From assembly GCA_003550565.1 (NCBI GenBank), contig PUKQ01000225.1:1-38291 (forward strand): DNA of 38,291 nucleotides. The letters are read 5' to 3'. Below are positions 1 through 9,241 of the stretch, in pieces. The DNA is from Syntrophomonadaceae bacterium. GTDB taxonomy: Bacteria > Bacillota > Dethiobacteria > DTU022 > PWGO01. The stretch's first letter is position 1. The number at the start of each line of letters is the position of its first letter. Under the pieces are notes generated by a model. That model searched no databases. It was given only the letters and a program-made list of their open reading frames with translations, and was not told the origin of the DNA. The position numbers and the translations under genes are program-made.

Positions 1-2
1 CT

Positions 3-83
3 CCGCGGGCCGGCGAACCCTGCATTATCACATTTGATCAACAGGATAACCAGGCAGACCCCATAAAGACCGCGGCACATTAA
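3..83 (+). CDS. C-terminal end of an upstream CDS, possibly the glutaminase (GltB1-type class II amidotransferase) subunit of glutamate synthase; cut by window edge
   Basis: Open frame 3 reads ..PRAGEPCIITFDQQDNQADPIKTAAH* and ends 31 nt before the next start. The GEPCIITF ending resembles the 'PGEIVII' end of class II GATase domains. Only 26 codons are visible. Confidence 0.3.
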   Translation, partial: PRAGEPCIITFDQQDNQADPIKTAAH

Positions 84-114
84 AAATTATAAATGACTCA
101 GGGAGGAACTAAAT

Positions 115-1632
115 ATGACCAATTTTCAGACACCGTCACCGGGGCTTCGCTCAACATATTACCCCTCCTTTAACCTGGAATGGTGTGACGGATGCGGCAT
201 CTGCGCGGAACAGTGCTCATTTAATGAGATCCGTATGGAACGCCGGGGCGAGCAAAAAATTCCCGCCGCCAACAGGCAGTCCTGCGGCGCCTGTCACCGG
301 TGCGAATATACCTGTCCGCGGGGAGCAATCCATATAGAGGCACGCCCATTTCACCTGCGCGAGAATAGCTTGTGGAATTCGCAGCAGGTACACCGGGCCC
401 ACCTGCAGAGCGCGTCGGGTGCTGTAGCCCTTACCGGCTTGGGAGCCGACACAGATGTACCCAACTATTGGGATAGCATCCTCTTTAATGCCTGCCAGGT
501 AACCAATCCATCCATCGACCCGCAGCGGGAGGCCATGGAAACGATAACCTATCTGGGAACAAAGGCTTCCCGCTTACAGGAAATAAAAGACTACCGGAAT
601 TTTAATAATTCCCTTATTCGGCTGGAGCTACCCCTCGTATTTGCCCCCATGTCTTATGGCAGCGTTAACCTGAATTTTCAGGTCGCCCTGGCGCGGGTAG
701 CTCAAAAGAAAGGCCTGCTATGGTACACCGGTGAAGGCGGTATGCACTCCAACCTGGAGCCTTTCAGGGATTGCGCCGTCCTTCAGGTAGCATCGGGAAG
801 GTTCGGGGTAAGCCCTGAATACCTGGATAAAGGCAGAGCCTACCAGATCAAAATCGGCCAGGGTGCCAAGCCCGGCATAGGAGGGCACCTACCCGGGGAA
901 AAAGTGTTGGAAGGTATCTCCGAAACCAGGATGATACCCCTACACAGCGATGCCATCTCTCCGGCACCCCAGCACGATATCTACTCCATCGAAGATTTAC
1001 GTCTACTTATAAACGGCATCAAAGAGGCCAGCGGATACAAACCAGTATGCGTGAAAATAGCCGCGGTGCATAATGTTGCCGCCATCGCCAGTGGTATCGT
1101 CCGGGCCGGCGCAGATATGCTTTATCTGGATGGCTACCGGGGAGGCAGCGGCGCCACTCCCTCCATCGTCAGGGATAACGTGGGCATCCCCGTGGAACTG
1201 GCCTTGGCCGCCGTAGACTCTCGGCTTCGGGAAGAAAAAATTCGACACCGGGCTTCTATTGTAGCCGCCGGCGGTATACGCAACAGCGCCGATGTAATGA
1301 AGGCAATAGCTCTGGGAGCCGATGCCGTAGCTATTGGAACTGCCCTTCTACTGGCCTGTGGCTGCCATGTATGCCAGAGGTGTCACAGCGGCAAGTGTCC
1401 ATGGGGTATAACTACCAACGATCCCGCGCTTTCTGAACGGCTGGATGTAGACTGGGCCGAAGAGCGAATAACCAACCTCGTGGAAGGCTGGCACCATGAA
1501 ATGCAGGAAATTATGGGCTTAAACGGCATTTACGATATCGGATCTTTCCGTGGCAATCGATTAATATTGAGGGGGGTTGGTTTAAGTGACCGAGAGCTAT
1601 CAATCCTGGGAGTCGAGCACGCCGGTGAATAA
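115..1632 (+). CDS. Glutamate synthase FMN-binding domain protein with N-terminal 2x[4Fe-4S] ferredoxin domain (archaeal-type GltB2)
   Basis: N-terminal CDGCGICAEQC / CGACHRCEYTCP clusters. Then a GltS FMN/TIM-barrel core (GEGGMHSN, KIGQGAKPGIGGHLPGEKV, ISPAPQHDIYSIEDL, GGSGATPSIVRDNVGIP) and GCHVCQRCHSGKCPWGI. RBS ggagg upstream of the ATG. Confidence 0.9.
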   Translation: MTNFQTPSPGLRSTYYPSFNLEWCDGCGICAEQCSFNEIRMERRGEQKIPAANRQSCGACHRCEYTCPRGAIHIEARPFHLRENSLWNSQQVHRAHLQSASGAVALTGLGADTDVPNYWDSILFNACQVTNPSIDPQREAMETITYLGTKASRLQEIKDYRNFNNSLIRLELPLVFAPMSYGSVNLNFQVALARVAQKKGLLWYTGEGGMHSNLEPFRDCAVLQVASGRFGVSPEYLDKGRAYQIKIGQGAKPGIGGHLPGEKVLEGISETRMIPLHSDAISPAPQHDIYSIEDLRLLINGIKEASGYKPVCVKIAAVHNVAAIASGIVRAGADMLYLDGYRGGSGATPSIVRDNVGIPVELALAAVDSRLREEKIRHRASIVAAGGIRNSADVMKAIALGADAVAIGTALLLACGCHVCQRCHSGKCPWGITTNDPALSERLDVDWAEERITNLVEGWHHEMQEIMGLNGIYDIGSFRGNRLILRGVGLSDRELSILGVEHAGE

Positions 1633-3865
1633 AAACAATAATAATGGAACGGCAGAGGTAGACGCCCGCGGCGTTCCCTATATTGAATTGAACCGTCAAG
1701 TAAGGGAACTGGCCCGCGAGGGGGCACGGCACATCATACTCAAGGGTGTAAGAGGTCAACGCTACCTGGGAACCCGTCTTCCTTACCCGGATCTGTTCCT
1801 GGAAGTACACGGTATTCCCGGCGAGGATTTGGCTTTTAACCTGGACGGACCAACAGTAGAAGTATTCGGTCACGCTCAGAACGCCGCCGCCAACACCATG
1901 GACCGCGGAAAATTAATTATCCACGGCCTGGCAGGGGATGCTTTAGCATACGGGATGCGCGGCGGAAAAGTATTCGTGCGCGATGACGTGGGCTACCGGG
2001 TAGGAATACATATGAAAGAATACGGCGATCAATTACCTGTGCTGGTTATCGGCGGTACCGCCGGGGACTATCTGGGAGAATACATGGCCGGGGGAACCAT
2101 CATTCTACTTAACCGGCACCATGCAGAAAGCAGGGTGGCAGGTAACAGCGCCCGAACCCTTGCTACCGGAATCCATGGCGGTAAAATTTACATCTTCGGC
2201 TACCGCCCCACCGCAAACCTTCTTGGCATCGGTGCCTCCCTGGAAGAGGTGCCTGCCGCAGAGAGGGAACAAGTTGAAAATATCTGCCGTGAGTTTTGTA
2301 CGGATTTCCTACTGGATGCGGAACCTCTCCTGAATAGGGATCTCTTTAAGGTGGAGCCCCGGGATAGCCGCCCCTTTGCTTCCTTTTACTATCCCGCCTA
2401 TCCGACAAACACCGGGCTTAAACCCGAGCACCGGGAAGGAGTTTCTCCGTGCGAGGCCAACTGTCCGGCGGGTATTCCCACGGGCCGTTTCCTGCGTCTG
2501 TTACGTAAAGGAGAACGTGAGGAAGCCCTACGTTTGGTGGGAGAATACACCCCGCTGCGATTTAGCTGCTGCGGCTTTATCTGCCCTCACCTGTGCATGG
2601 AAAATTGCACTCGAGGACAGGTTGATCTCCCGGTCCGCACTACCGAACTTGCCCGCCACTTCAGGAGTCACCTGCCTCCGGCACCCGAAGATAAAAGGGT
2701 GCAGGAAATTGCCGTAATCGGCGCCGGCCCTGCCGGGCTTAGTGCAGCCCACCAGCTTATGCTCCGGGGCTACAGGGTTACCGTTTTCGATGAGGCTGAC
2801 CACCCCGGCGGCAAGCTCTACCAGGTAATCTCCCCCACCCGGCTTCCCCGGGAAGTTCTGCAGCAGGACCTGGACAATATGAAAAAAGCCGGAATCAATT
2901 TCGTCTTAAACACCCGGGTAGATCAGCAAAAACTTGATCAATTGCTGGAACAATACCACCATGTTATCGTGGCCGTGGGAACTCATGAGCCGGTGATTCC
3001 GCCGGTAAAAGGATCAGAGAGAATCCGGGGAGGTCTGGATTTTCTCAAAGAATTCAACCAGGGGGATACTCTTTTGCAGGCCGATGGCAGGGGTATCGGC
3101 CCTTACGTAGTTATCATCGGGGGAGGCGACGCCGCCATAGACGGCTTGGAAGCCTGTCTCGAGTTGCACGCGGATCCCTTTAAAATAACAGTAATCGACA
3201 TCCAGAAACCTGCAGCCGCCGAAGAAGAACGCCGCAAAATGGAAGACAAAGGCGTGAACTTTCGCTATCCCCTCTTTTTGCAAGAAGTCACGGAGGAAGG
3301 CGTAGTCGTAAAAAACCAGCGAGAAGAAATAGAGTTCATACCTGCAGACACCGTTTTGTCCTTTATTAATGAAAGACCGTGCCTGGACTTTCTACCGGAT
3401 GAAGTAAACAGCAACCTGGTTCGGGGATTCTTCCAGTCTCCCCGGGAAAACAGTTTCCGTACTGCCCACCCGCAAATCTCCGTAGTCGGTGACGCTGCAG
3501 AACCGGGCCTGGTGACTACCAACCTGGGTCGGGGGCGCCGCTGTGCACTGGAAGTTCATGCCCTCCAGCAGGGAGAAGAATACATCCCGGAAGTTAAAGA
3601 AGAGGCAACGGGTTCACCCTATCTAATGCCCCAAAAGGCTTCTCCCCTTGATGAACGGGATATAAACATCGAGGAGGAATTCCATAGATGCCTACACTGC
3701 GGCATATGCGTGCAGTGCGATGAATGCATCGAAGCCTGTCCCCGGCAGGCCCTCTCCCGGGATGAAAACACTTCGGATTTCCATGTTGACCTAACCCAGT
3801 GCGGCGGTTGCGGCACCTGTGCCTACACCTGCCTGGGCGGAGTTATTCATATGACATCAAGATAA
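1586..3865 (+). CDS. Fused glutamate synthase GXGXG domain (GltB3-like) + GltD-like NAD(P)H/FAD oxidoreductase + C-terminal ferredoxin domain
   Basis: N-terminal GXGXG repeats (MRGGKVFVRDDVGYRVGIHM, MAGGTIILL, GIHGGKIYIFG). Then CEANCPAGIP / CCGFICPHLCMENC, IGAGPAGLSAA, GGGDAAIDG, and C-terminal CLHCGICVQCDECIEACP / CGGCGTCAYTC. GTG start with RBS; overlaps the preceding CDS by 47 nt. Confidence 0.85.
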   Translation: MTESYQSWESSTPVNKNNNNGTAEVDARGVPYIELNRQVRELAREGARHIILKGVRGQRYLGTRLPYPDLFLEVHGIPGEDLAFNLDGPTVEVFGHAQNAAANTMDRGKLIIHGLAGDALAYGMRGGKVFVRDDVGYRVGIHMKEYGDQLPVLVIGGTAGDYLGEYMAGGTIILLNRHHAESRVAGNSARTLATGIHGGKIYIFGYRPTANLLGIGASLEEVPAAEREQVENICREFCTDFLLDAEPLLNRDLFKVEPRDSRPFASFYYPAYPTNTGLKPEHREGVSPCEANCPAGIPTGRFLRLLRKGEREEALRLVGEYTPLRFSCCGFICPHLCMENCTRGQVDLPVRTTELARHFRSHLPPAPEDKRVQEIAVIGAGPAGLSAAHQLMLRGYRVTVFDEADHPGGKLYQVISPTRLPREVLQQDLDNMKKAGINFVLNTRVDQQKLDQLLEQYHHVIVAVGTHEPVIPPVKGSERIRGGLDFLKEFNQGDTLLQADGRGIGPYVVIIGGGDAAIDGLEACLELHADPFKITVIDIQKPAAAEEERRKMEDKGVNFRYPLFLQEVTEEGVVVKNQREEIEFIPADTVLSFINERPCLDFLPDEVNSNLVRGFFQSPRENSFRTAHPQISVVGDAAEPGLVTTNLGRGRRCALEVHALQQGEEYIPEVKEEATGSPYLMPQKASPLDERDINIEEEFHRCLHCGICVQCDECIEACPRQALSRDENTSDFHVDLTQCGGCGTCAYTCLGGVIHMTSR

Positions 3866-3868
3866 CAA

Positions 3869-3920
3869 GGCAAGGGGAAAGGCAAGGGGACGGAAAGGCA
3901 AGGGGACGGTTCTTTTGCCT
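3869..3920 (+). repeat. Cluster of partial and complete copies of a 24-nt repeat ggcaaggggacggttcttttgcct
   Basis: ggcaagggga (3869), ggcaaggggacgg (3881) and the full ggcaaggggacggttcttttgcct (3897-3920), read directly. Confidence 0.9.
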
Positions 3921-3974
3921 TATTTAAAAATCAACACACAATTATCACAACAAAAAATCTCTGCTATCCTGAAA

Positions 3975-3998
3975 GGCAAGGGGACGGTTCTTTTGCCT
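3975..3998 (+). repeat. Second complete copy of the 24-nt repeat, same orientation
   Basis: Identical 24-mer to 3897-3920. Confidence 0.9.
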
Positions 3999-4183
3999 CT
4001 AGCAGTTGATACAGTTATAAACACAACCGACATAAGGATTAATTTCATAGTCAGCATCAGGAATAGATGAACGATGAATTATCTCTTAAATTTTTATCTC
4101 ATTAACTGCGGTCATTCTAATCATTCCTTTACCTTAATTAATGCTTCTGTTTCAGGAACTCTCCAGATAAAAATTTGCTTTCA

Positions 4184-4255
4184 GATCAAACAAGGCAAGA
4201 GAACCGTCCCCTTGCCCTTGATCAAACAAGGCAAGAGAACCGTCCCCTTGCCCTT
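4184..4255 (-). repeat. Two inverted copies of the same repeat inside a 36-bp tandem duplication
   Basis: gatcaaacaaggcaagagaaccgtccccttgccctt occurs twice head-to-tail (4184-4219, 4220-4255). Its core aggcaagagaaccgtccccttgcc is the reverse complement of the + copies except for one base. Confidence 0.9.
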
Positions 4256-4325
4256 TATAATTTTTTAATCTTTATTACACTTAATTTTTATTTCTGCACA
4301 ACAGCACAATACGGTCTGGCCAAGA

Positions 4326-6161
4326 TTATTCTACCGTTACGCTTTTGGCAAGATTGCGTGGCTTATCAATAGAGCAGCCACGGATTTCGGCTGCATAATA
4401 TGAGATAAGCTGAAGGGGTACGGCCGTTAGGATGGGTGTGAAGAAATCGTTTATGGCCGGTAGGTAGATCACTTCATGGGCATGTTTCTCTACATGATCA
4501 TTGCCTGTCATAGTTAGGATAAGAATGTCCGCATCGCGGGCTTTTACTTCCTGGACGTTGCTGATGGTTTTTTCCAGCACATGCTGCTGCGTGGCCAGGG
4601 CGATTACCGGTACTCCCTCGGTAATCAGGGCCAGAGTACCGTGTTTAAGTTCGCCGGCAGCGTGGGCTTCGGCATGAATGTAGGAAATTTCTTTTAATTT
4701 CAGCGAGCCTTCCATGGCCACTGCAAAATCAAGATTTCGCCCAATAAAGAATGCATTTTCGCTGCGAGCAAGCTTTTGGGCATAAGTTTGCATCTTGTTC
4801 AAGCTATTTGTTGAAAGCAATTCCTCTATTTTATCGGGAAGAAAGGATAAATTTCTTCCCAGTTCGGCAGATTCCTCCGAGGTTATTCTTTCCCGGGCAA
4901 CGGCAAAATCCAGGGCCAGCAGGTAGAGAGTCACCAGCTGGGTGAGGTAAGCCTTGGTGGAGGCCACCGCTATCTCGGGGCCGGCCCAGGTAAAAAGAAC
5001 ATCGTTTGCTTCCCGAGATAAGGTGCTGCCTACTACGTTGGTTATAGCCAGCACCCGCACACCCTTATCCCTGGCCAGGCGAAGAGCAGCCAGGGTATCA
5101 GCGGTTTCCCCGGATTGGCTGATGGCTACAACCAGGTCGCGCGGAGCAAGAAGAGGTTCGCGGTAACGGAATTCCGAGGCCAGATCCACCTCCACCGGAA
5201 GTTGTAGCTTTTTCTCCAGGATGTATTTGCCCACCAGACCGGCATGATATGCCGTCCCACAAGCAACAATGTGAATTTTTTCTATCGACTGAATTTCAGC
5301 AGGGGTAAACTTTAACTCGGACAGCTTTACCCTGCCAGTATCCGCATCCAAACGGCCCCGGAGGGTTTCCCGCACAGCTTGAGGTTGCTCCATTATTTCT
5401 TTGAGCATAAAGTGTGGATAACCTCCCCGTTCGGCTTCTACGGCATCCCAGCCGATCTCGAATATATCTTTGTCCACGGATTCTCCTCGCATATTATATA
5501 TCTTAACGCCGGAAGATGTTACTGCTGCCATTTCTCCATCGTCCAGAATATAAACCCGGCGGGTGTGAGACAGGAGAGCAGGTATATCGGAGGCAATAAA
5601 GTTTTCCTGCTCTCCTAGCCCGATGACAAGCGGGCTGTCTTTACGAGCGCAGACCAGATGACCTTCTTCCCAGCTGGATACAGCCAGCAATGCGTAAGAA
5701 CCTTCCACTAAAGCCAACGCTCTGCGCATCGACTCCATTAGATTTCCGGTATAATAGTGCTCCACCAGGTGTACTAATACTTCCGTATCGGTTTCTGAAA
5801 GGAATCTATGCCCGGATTCTTCCAGCCAACCGCGTAAATGCTGATAGTTTTCAATAATGCCATTGTGCACAATGGCAATCTTATTGCAACAGCTGCAATG
5901 GGGATGAGCGTTCTCATCACTGGGACGTCCGTGGGTAGCCCACCTGGTATGCCCGATGCCAAAAGAGCATTCCTTGGAATCCAGGTTGATTTTATCCTCC
6001 AGGTCACATATTTCCCCCGCGCCTTTGAAAATTTTCAGGTCTCCAGATAACATCAGGGCCATTCCGGCAGAATCGTATCCCCGGTACTCAAGTTTTTTTA
6101 ATCCCTCCAATAATACAGACTTGGCGTTTTGCCACCCAGCATAACCCACTATCCCACACAT
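4326..6161 (-). CDS. glmS: Glutamine--fructose-6-phosphate aminotransferase (isomerizing)
   Basis: MCGIVGYAG N-terminus with Cys nucleophile, GIGHTRWATHGRPSDENAHPH, SIS domains, C-terminal DKPRNLAKSVTVE. ATG at 6161 with upstream AGGTG preferred over the longer GTG start at 6173. Confidence 0.96.
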   Translation of the reverse strand: MCGIVGYAGWQNAKSVLLEGLKKLEYRGYDSAGMALMLSGDLKIFKGAGEICDLEDKINLDSKECSFGIGHTRWATHGRPSDENAHPHCSCCNKIAIVHNGIIENYQHLRGWLEESGHRFLSETDTEVLVHLVEHYYTGNLMESMRRALALVEGSYALLAVSSWEEGHLVCARKDSPLVIGLGEQENFIASDIPALLSHTRRVYILDDGEMAAVTSSGVKIYNMRGESVDKDIFEIGWDAVEAERGGYPHFMLKEIMEQPQAVRETLRGRLDADTGRVKLSELKFTPAEIQSIEKIHIVACGTAYHAGLVGKYILEKKLQLPVEVDLASEFRYREPLLAPRDLVVAISQSGETADTLAALRLARDKGVRVLAITNVVGSTLSREANDVLFTWAGPEIAVASTKAYLTQLVTLYLLALDFAVARERITSEESAELGRNLSFLPDKIEELLSTNSLNKMQTYAQKLARSENAFFIGRNLDFAVAMEGSLKLKEISYIHAEAHAAGELKHGTLALITEGVPVIALATQQHVLEKTISNVQEVKARDADILILTMTGNDHVEKHAHEVIYLPAINDFFTPILTAVPLQLISYYAAEIRGCSIDKPRNLAKSVTVE

Positions 6162-6370
6162 TATAAATATCACCTCATATAAAATATCAATGATTTTTAT
6201 TAATTCCCTTAATAGTTATTTTACTATGCCGAAGCTAACAACGTCAACTATGATGGAATGCTTTTTCACATTTTGAAATTTACCAAATACATAGCTTCTA
6301 TTTTGGACGCACAAGACCTAATTTAAAACAAACAATTTTGCATGATGGAAATACTTTTTAAATTTAGCAG

Positions 6371-6398
6371 TTGTATTTGGGAGCTATTGTAGTATAAT
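6371..6398 (+). promoter_or_regulatory. Candidate sigma-A promoter for carA
   Basis: TTGTAT - 16 nt - TATAAT, about 46 nt upstream of the TTG start at 6444. Confidence 0.5.
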
Positions 6399-6443
6399 AT
6401 TTATAGGCTATAATAAAACATTACCGGACAGGAGAAAGCAAAA

Positions 6444-7553
6444 TTGGATGCATTATTGGTGCTGGAAGACGGCTTTACTCAAAAAGGAAAAACCTTCTCC
6501 GGTTCAGGGGAAACTTGCGGCGAGGTAGTTTTCAATACAGCCATGGCCGGTTACCAGGAAGCGGTCACCGATCCATCCTATCACGGTCAAATAATCACTT
6601 TCACCTATCCCCACATTGGCAACTACGGTTGCAACCTCTTTGATAACGAATCCGCAATGCCAAGGGTTAAGGGAGTGCTGGTAAAAGATTATTGTTCCCG
6701 GCCTGATCACTGGCTCTCCAAAGAATCCCTGGGAAATTTCCTGGACAGACACGGAATTATAGGATTGGAAGGGATTGATACGCGCTCGCTTACCCTTCAT
6801 CTCCGACAAGTAGGTACCATGAAAGGGATCATTTCTACCGACAATCTAAATCCGAAAGAATTAAAAGATAAATTACGCCAGTATCCTTCTCTGGAAGGAG
6901 AAGATTTGGTCAAACACGTTACTACTGAAAAAACATACGGGTGGAAAGATAACATGGATTCGCCGTATGGAGATAAACCCTCTCTCAAAAAACACAGCTT
7001 TCCGCACGTAGTTGTAGTTGATTTGGGGGTTAAATACAGCATTTTAAGAGCACTGACAGAAAGGGGTTGCCGGGTAACAGTAGTACCCGCAGGAACGTTG
7101 GCGGAAGACATAAAAGCCCTGGAACCGGCAGGAATTCTATTTTCCAACGGTCCGGGCGACCCAGCCCCATTGGACTACCTCGTCCCCACCGTGCGCTCTC
7201 TCTTGGGATGGCGTCCCTTAATGGGCATATGCCTCGGACACCAGGTCATCGGCAGGACTATGGGCATAGATACATTCAAAATGACTTTTGGGCACCGGGG
7301 GGTCAATCATCCCGTTAAAGACTTAAAGACAGGTAGAGTGCTTATATCCACGCAAAACCACGGTTTCAATCTCTCAAACGAGAAGCCTCTCCCCGAGGGG
7401 ACATTTATAACCCACATAAATCTCAACGATAACACTCTGGAAGGTATAGAAAACCCGCATTGGGGCTTTTTTTCAGTCCAGTTTCACCCGGAAGCAGGCC
7501 CCGGGCCCAACGACTGCCTCTACTTATTCGATCAGTTTACCGGAATGCTTTAA
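6444..7553 (+). CDS. carA: Carbamoyl-phosphate synthase small (glutaminase) subunit
   Basis: LVLEDGFTQKGKTFSGSGETCGEVVFNTAMAGYQEAVTDPSYHGQIITFTYPHIGNYG; triad regions MGICLGHQVIG and SVQFHPEAGPGPND. TTG start with ggaga RBS. Confidence 0.95.
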   Translation: MDALLVLEDGFTQKGKTFSGSGETCGEVVFNTAMAGYQEAVTDPSYHGQIITFTYPHIGNYGCNLFDNESAMPRVKGVLVKDYCSRPDHWLSKESLGNFLDRHGIIGLEGIDTRSLTLHLRQVGTMKGIISTDNLNPKELKDKLRQYPSLEGEDLVKHVTTEKTYGWKDNMDSPYGDKPSLKKHSFPHVVVVDLGVKYSILRALTERGCRVTVVPAGTLAEDIKALEPAGILFSNGPGDPAPLDYLVPTVRSLLGWRPLMGICLGHQVIGRTMGIDTFKMTFGHRGVNHPVKDLKTGRVLISTQNHGFNLSNEKPLPEGTFITHINLNDNTLEGIENPHWGFFSVQFHPEAGPGPNDCLYLFDQFTGML

Positions 7554-7635
7554 GCCTTCAAAGAGTTTTGCACCGGAAAAACATCATTAAAAATACTGCA
7601 GTCCCGCAATCAATGCTGTTAGTTAACCACCTAAG

Positions 7636-8214
7636 TCAGGATTCACATAAAGTAAGGAAATAATGATGCATGGTAAGATCATCCACCAGTTCGGGATGAA
7701 AAGAAGTTACCAGCATATTCCCCTGCCGGGCGGCAATGATGCCTTCTTCCAACCTGGCCATCACCTGCACCTCTGCGGAGGCTTCGGTTATTACCGGCGC
7801 CCGGATAAAAACTCCAAGTAGCGGTTTTTCCCATTTCTCCACATTCACCATGGTTTCAAAACTTTCTCTTTGCCGGCCAAAGGCATTGCGTCTGACCCGC
7901 ACTTTCATCAAGCCCAGGTTCGGCTGATTCGCAGCCCCATCTTCAACTTCTGAAGCCAGAAGTGCAAGGCCGGCACAGGTTCCAAAGAGAGCCATCCCCT
8001 GCCGGCTCTTTTCCACCACAGCCCGATCGAGGCCCGTTTCCCGCATCAGGTATCCGATGGCAGTACTCTCTCCGCCGGGAATGATAAGGCCACTTAACCC
8101 CTCCAGGTCCAAAGGCCGTTTAACTTTTCGAGCCTCTGCACCACACCTGCGTAAATGATGATAATGCTCCGACACAGCACCCTGCAAAGCAAGAACTCCT
8201 ACATTAATCTCCAT
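7636..8214 (-). CDS. pdxT: Pyridoxal 5'-phosphate synthase glutaminase subunit
   Basis: VGVLALQGAVSEH, LIIPGGESTAI, LFGTCAGLALLA, TSFHPEL. Confidence 0.95.
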   Translation of the reverse strand: MEINVGVLALQGAVSEHYHHLRRCGAEARKVKRPLDLEGLSGLIIPGGESTAIGYLMRETGLDRAVVEKSRQGMALFGTCAGLALLASEVEDGAANQPNLGLMKVRVRRNAFGRQRESFETMVNVEKWEKPLLGVFIRAPVITEASAEVQVMARLEEGIIAARQGNMLVTSFHPELVDDLTMHHYFLTLCES

Positions 8215-8397
8215 AATTAAAATCCCCGCTCTGACATGTTAACATCCATTATAACGCCGAAATTTTTCAGCTGGACCATCCCCATTTTTCATGCCATATA
8301 TTCCCTGCTCTTTCATCAAGCTTCCTACTTTACTCATATGAATTTTCTATTTAATAGTTATAATTAATTAACTTTTATGAATAATGCTTTAAATCCC

Positions 8398-9201
8398 CTA
8401 CGGATAGGAGATAACAGGGCGCACAGGAATTCCCTGCTGTGCCAAGTATTTTTTAATGTCCGCAATTCTATATTTGCCATAATGCAAAATAGAAGCCACC
8501 AGTACTGCATGTGCTTTGCCAGTTGTTAAAGCATCCACCAGGTGCCCCAAATTTCCGGCACCCCCGGAAGCAATTACCGGAATGGAGACCGTATCCACCA
8601 CCGCCGCCAAAAGCTCGTTATCGTATCCACTATGGGTGCCGTCTGCATCCATGGAAGTGAGGAGTATTTCCCCGGCCCCCATTTTTTCCGCTTCTACGGC
8701 CCATTCCAAAACATCCCTACCGGTGGGATAACGCCCGCCGTGGCTGTAAACTTCCCAGCAGGTTGAGCTATTTTTAACTTCATTTGCCTTGGGTTTATAT
8801 AGGCGGCAGGCATCTATAGCTACCACCATACATTGGCTGCCAAATTGCATTGCTCCCGCACTTATCAACTCTGGGCTCCTGAGGGCAGAAGTGTTAAGAG
8901 ATACTTTCTCTGCTCCATTACTTAGGAGTTCACGCATAAACTCAACCGAATCAATGCCTCCACCCACGGTAAAAGGGATAAATATTTCTTCCGCTGTCCG
9001 CTGCACTACTTCTACTATAGCCTGCCGGTTTTCTGCAGAAGCGGTTATATCCAGGAATACCAGTTCATCTGCGCCTTCCCGATCATAGAAGACAGCTTTC
9101 TCTACCGGATCTCCGGCATCTCTGATGTCCTGAAAACGGACTCCCTTTACCACCCTTCCATCACGCACGTCCAGGCAGGGTATAATTCTTTTAGCCAGCA
9201 T
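8398..9201 (-). CDS. hisF: Imidazole glycerol phosphate synthase cyclase subunit
   Basis: [66 protein letters not shown]; short insertion after AIDAC. Confidence 0.95.
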   Translation of the reverse strand: MLAKRIIPCLDVRDGRVVKGVRFQDIRDAGDPVEKAVFYDREGADELVFLDITASAENRQAIVEVVQRTAEEIFIPFTVGGGIDSVEFMRELLSNGAEKVSLNTSALRSPELISAGAMQFGSQCMVVAIDACRLYKPKANEVKNSSTCWEVYSHGGRYPTGRDVLEWAVEAEKMGAGEILLTSMDADGTHSGYDNELLAAVVDTVSIPVIASGGAGNLGHLVDALTTGKAHAVLVASILHYGKYRIADIKKYLAQQGIPVRPVISYP

Positions 9202-9241
9202 AGTAGGTATCTCCTATTAGAGTATTTTAAGAAGAAAAAGT

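Noticed and set aside
4184-4255. 36-bp tandem repeat resembling a minimal CRISPR array
   Set aside because: Only two abutting units with no spacers, no cas genes, and the core also occurs inverted nearby; treated as a dispersed or tandem repeat.
4074-4372. Two small + ORFs across the repeat region
   Set aside because: They translate the repeat itself (KQGKRTVPLPLIKQGKRTVPLP) and AT-rich spacer; no RBS or homology signal.
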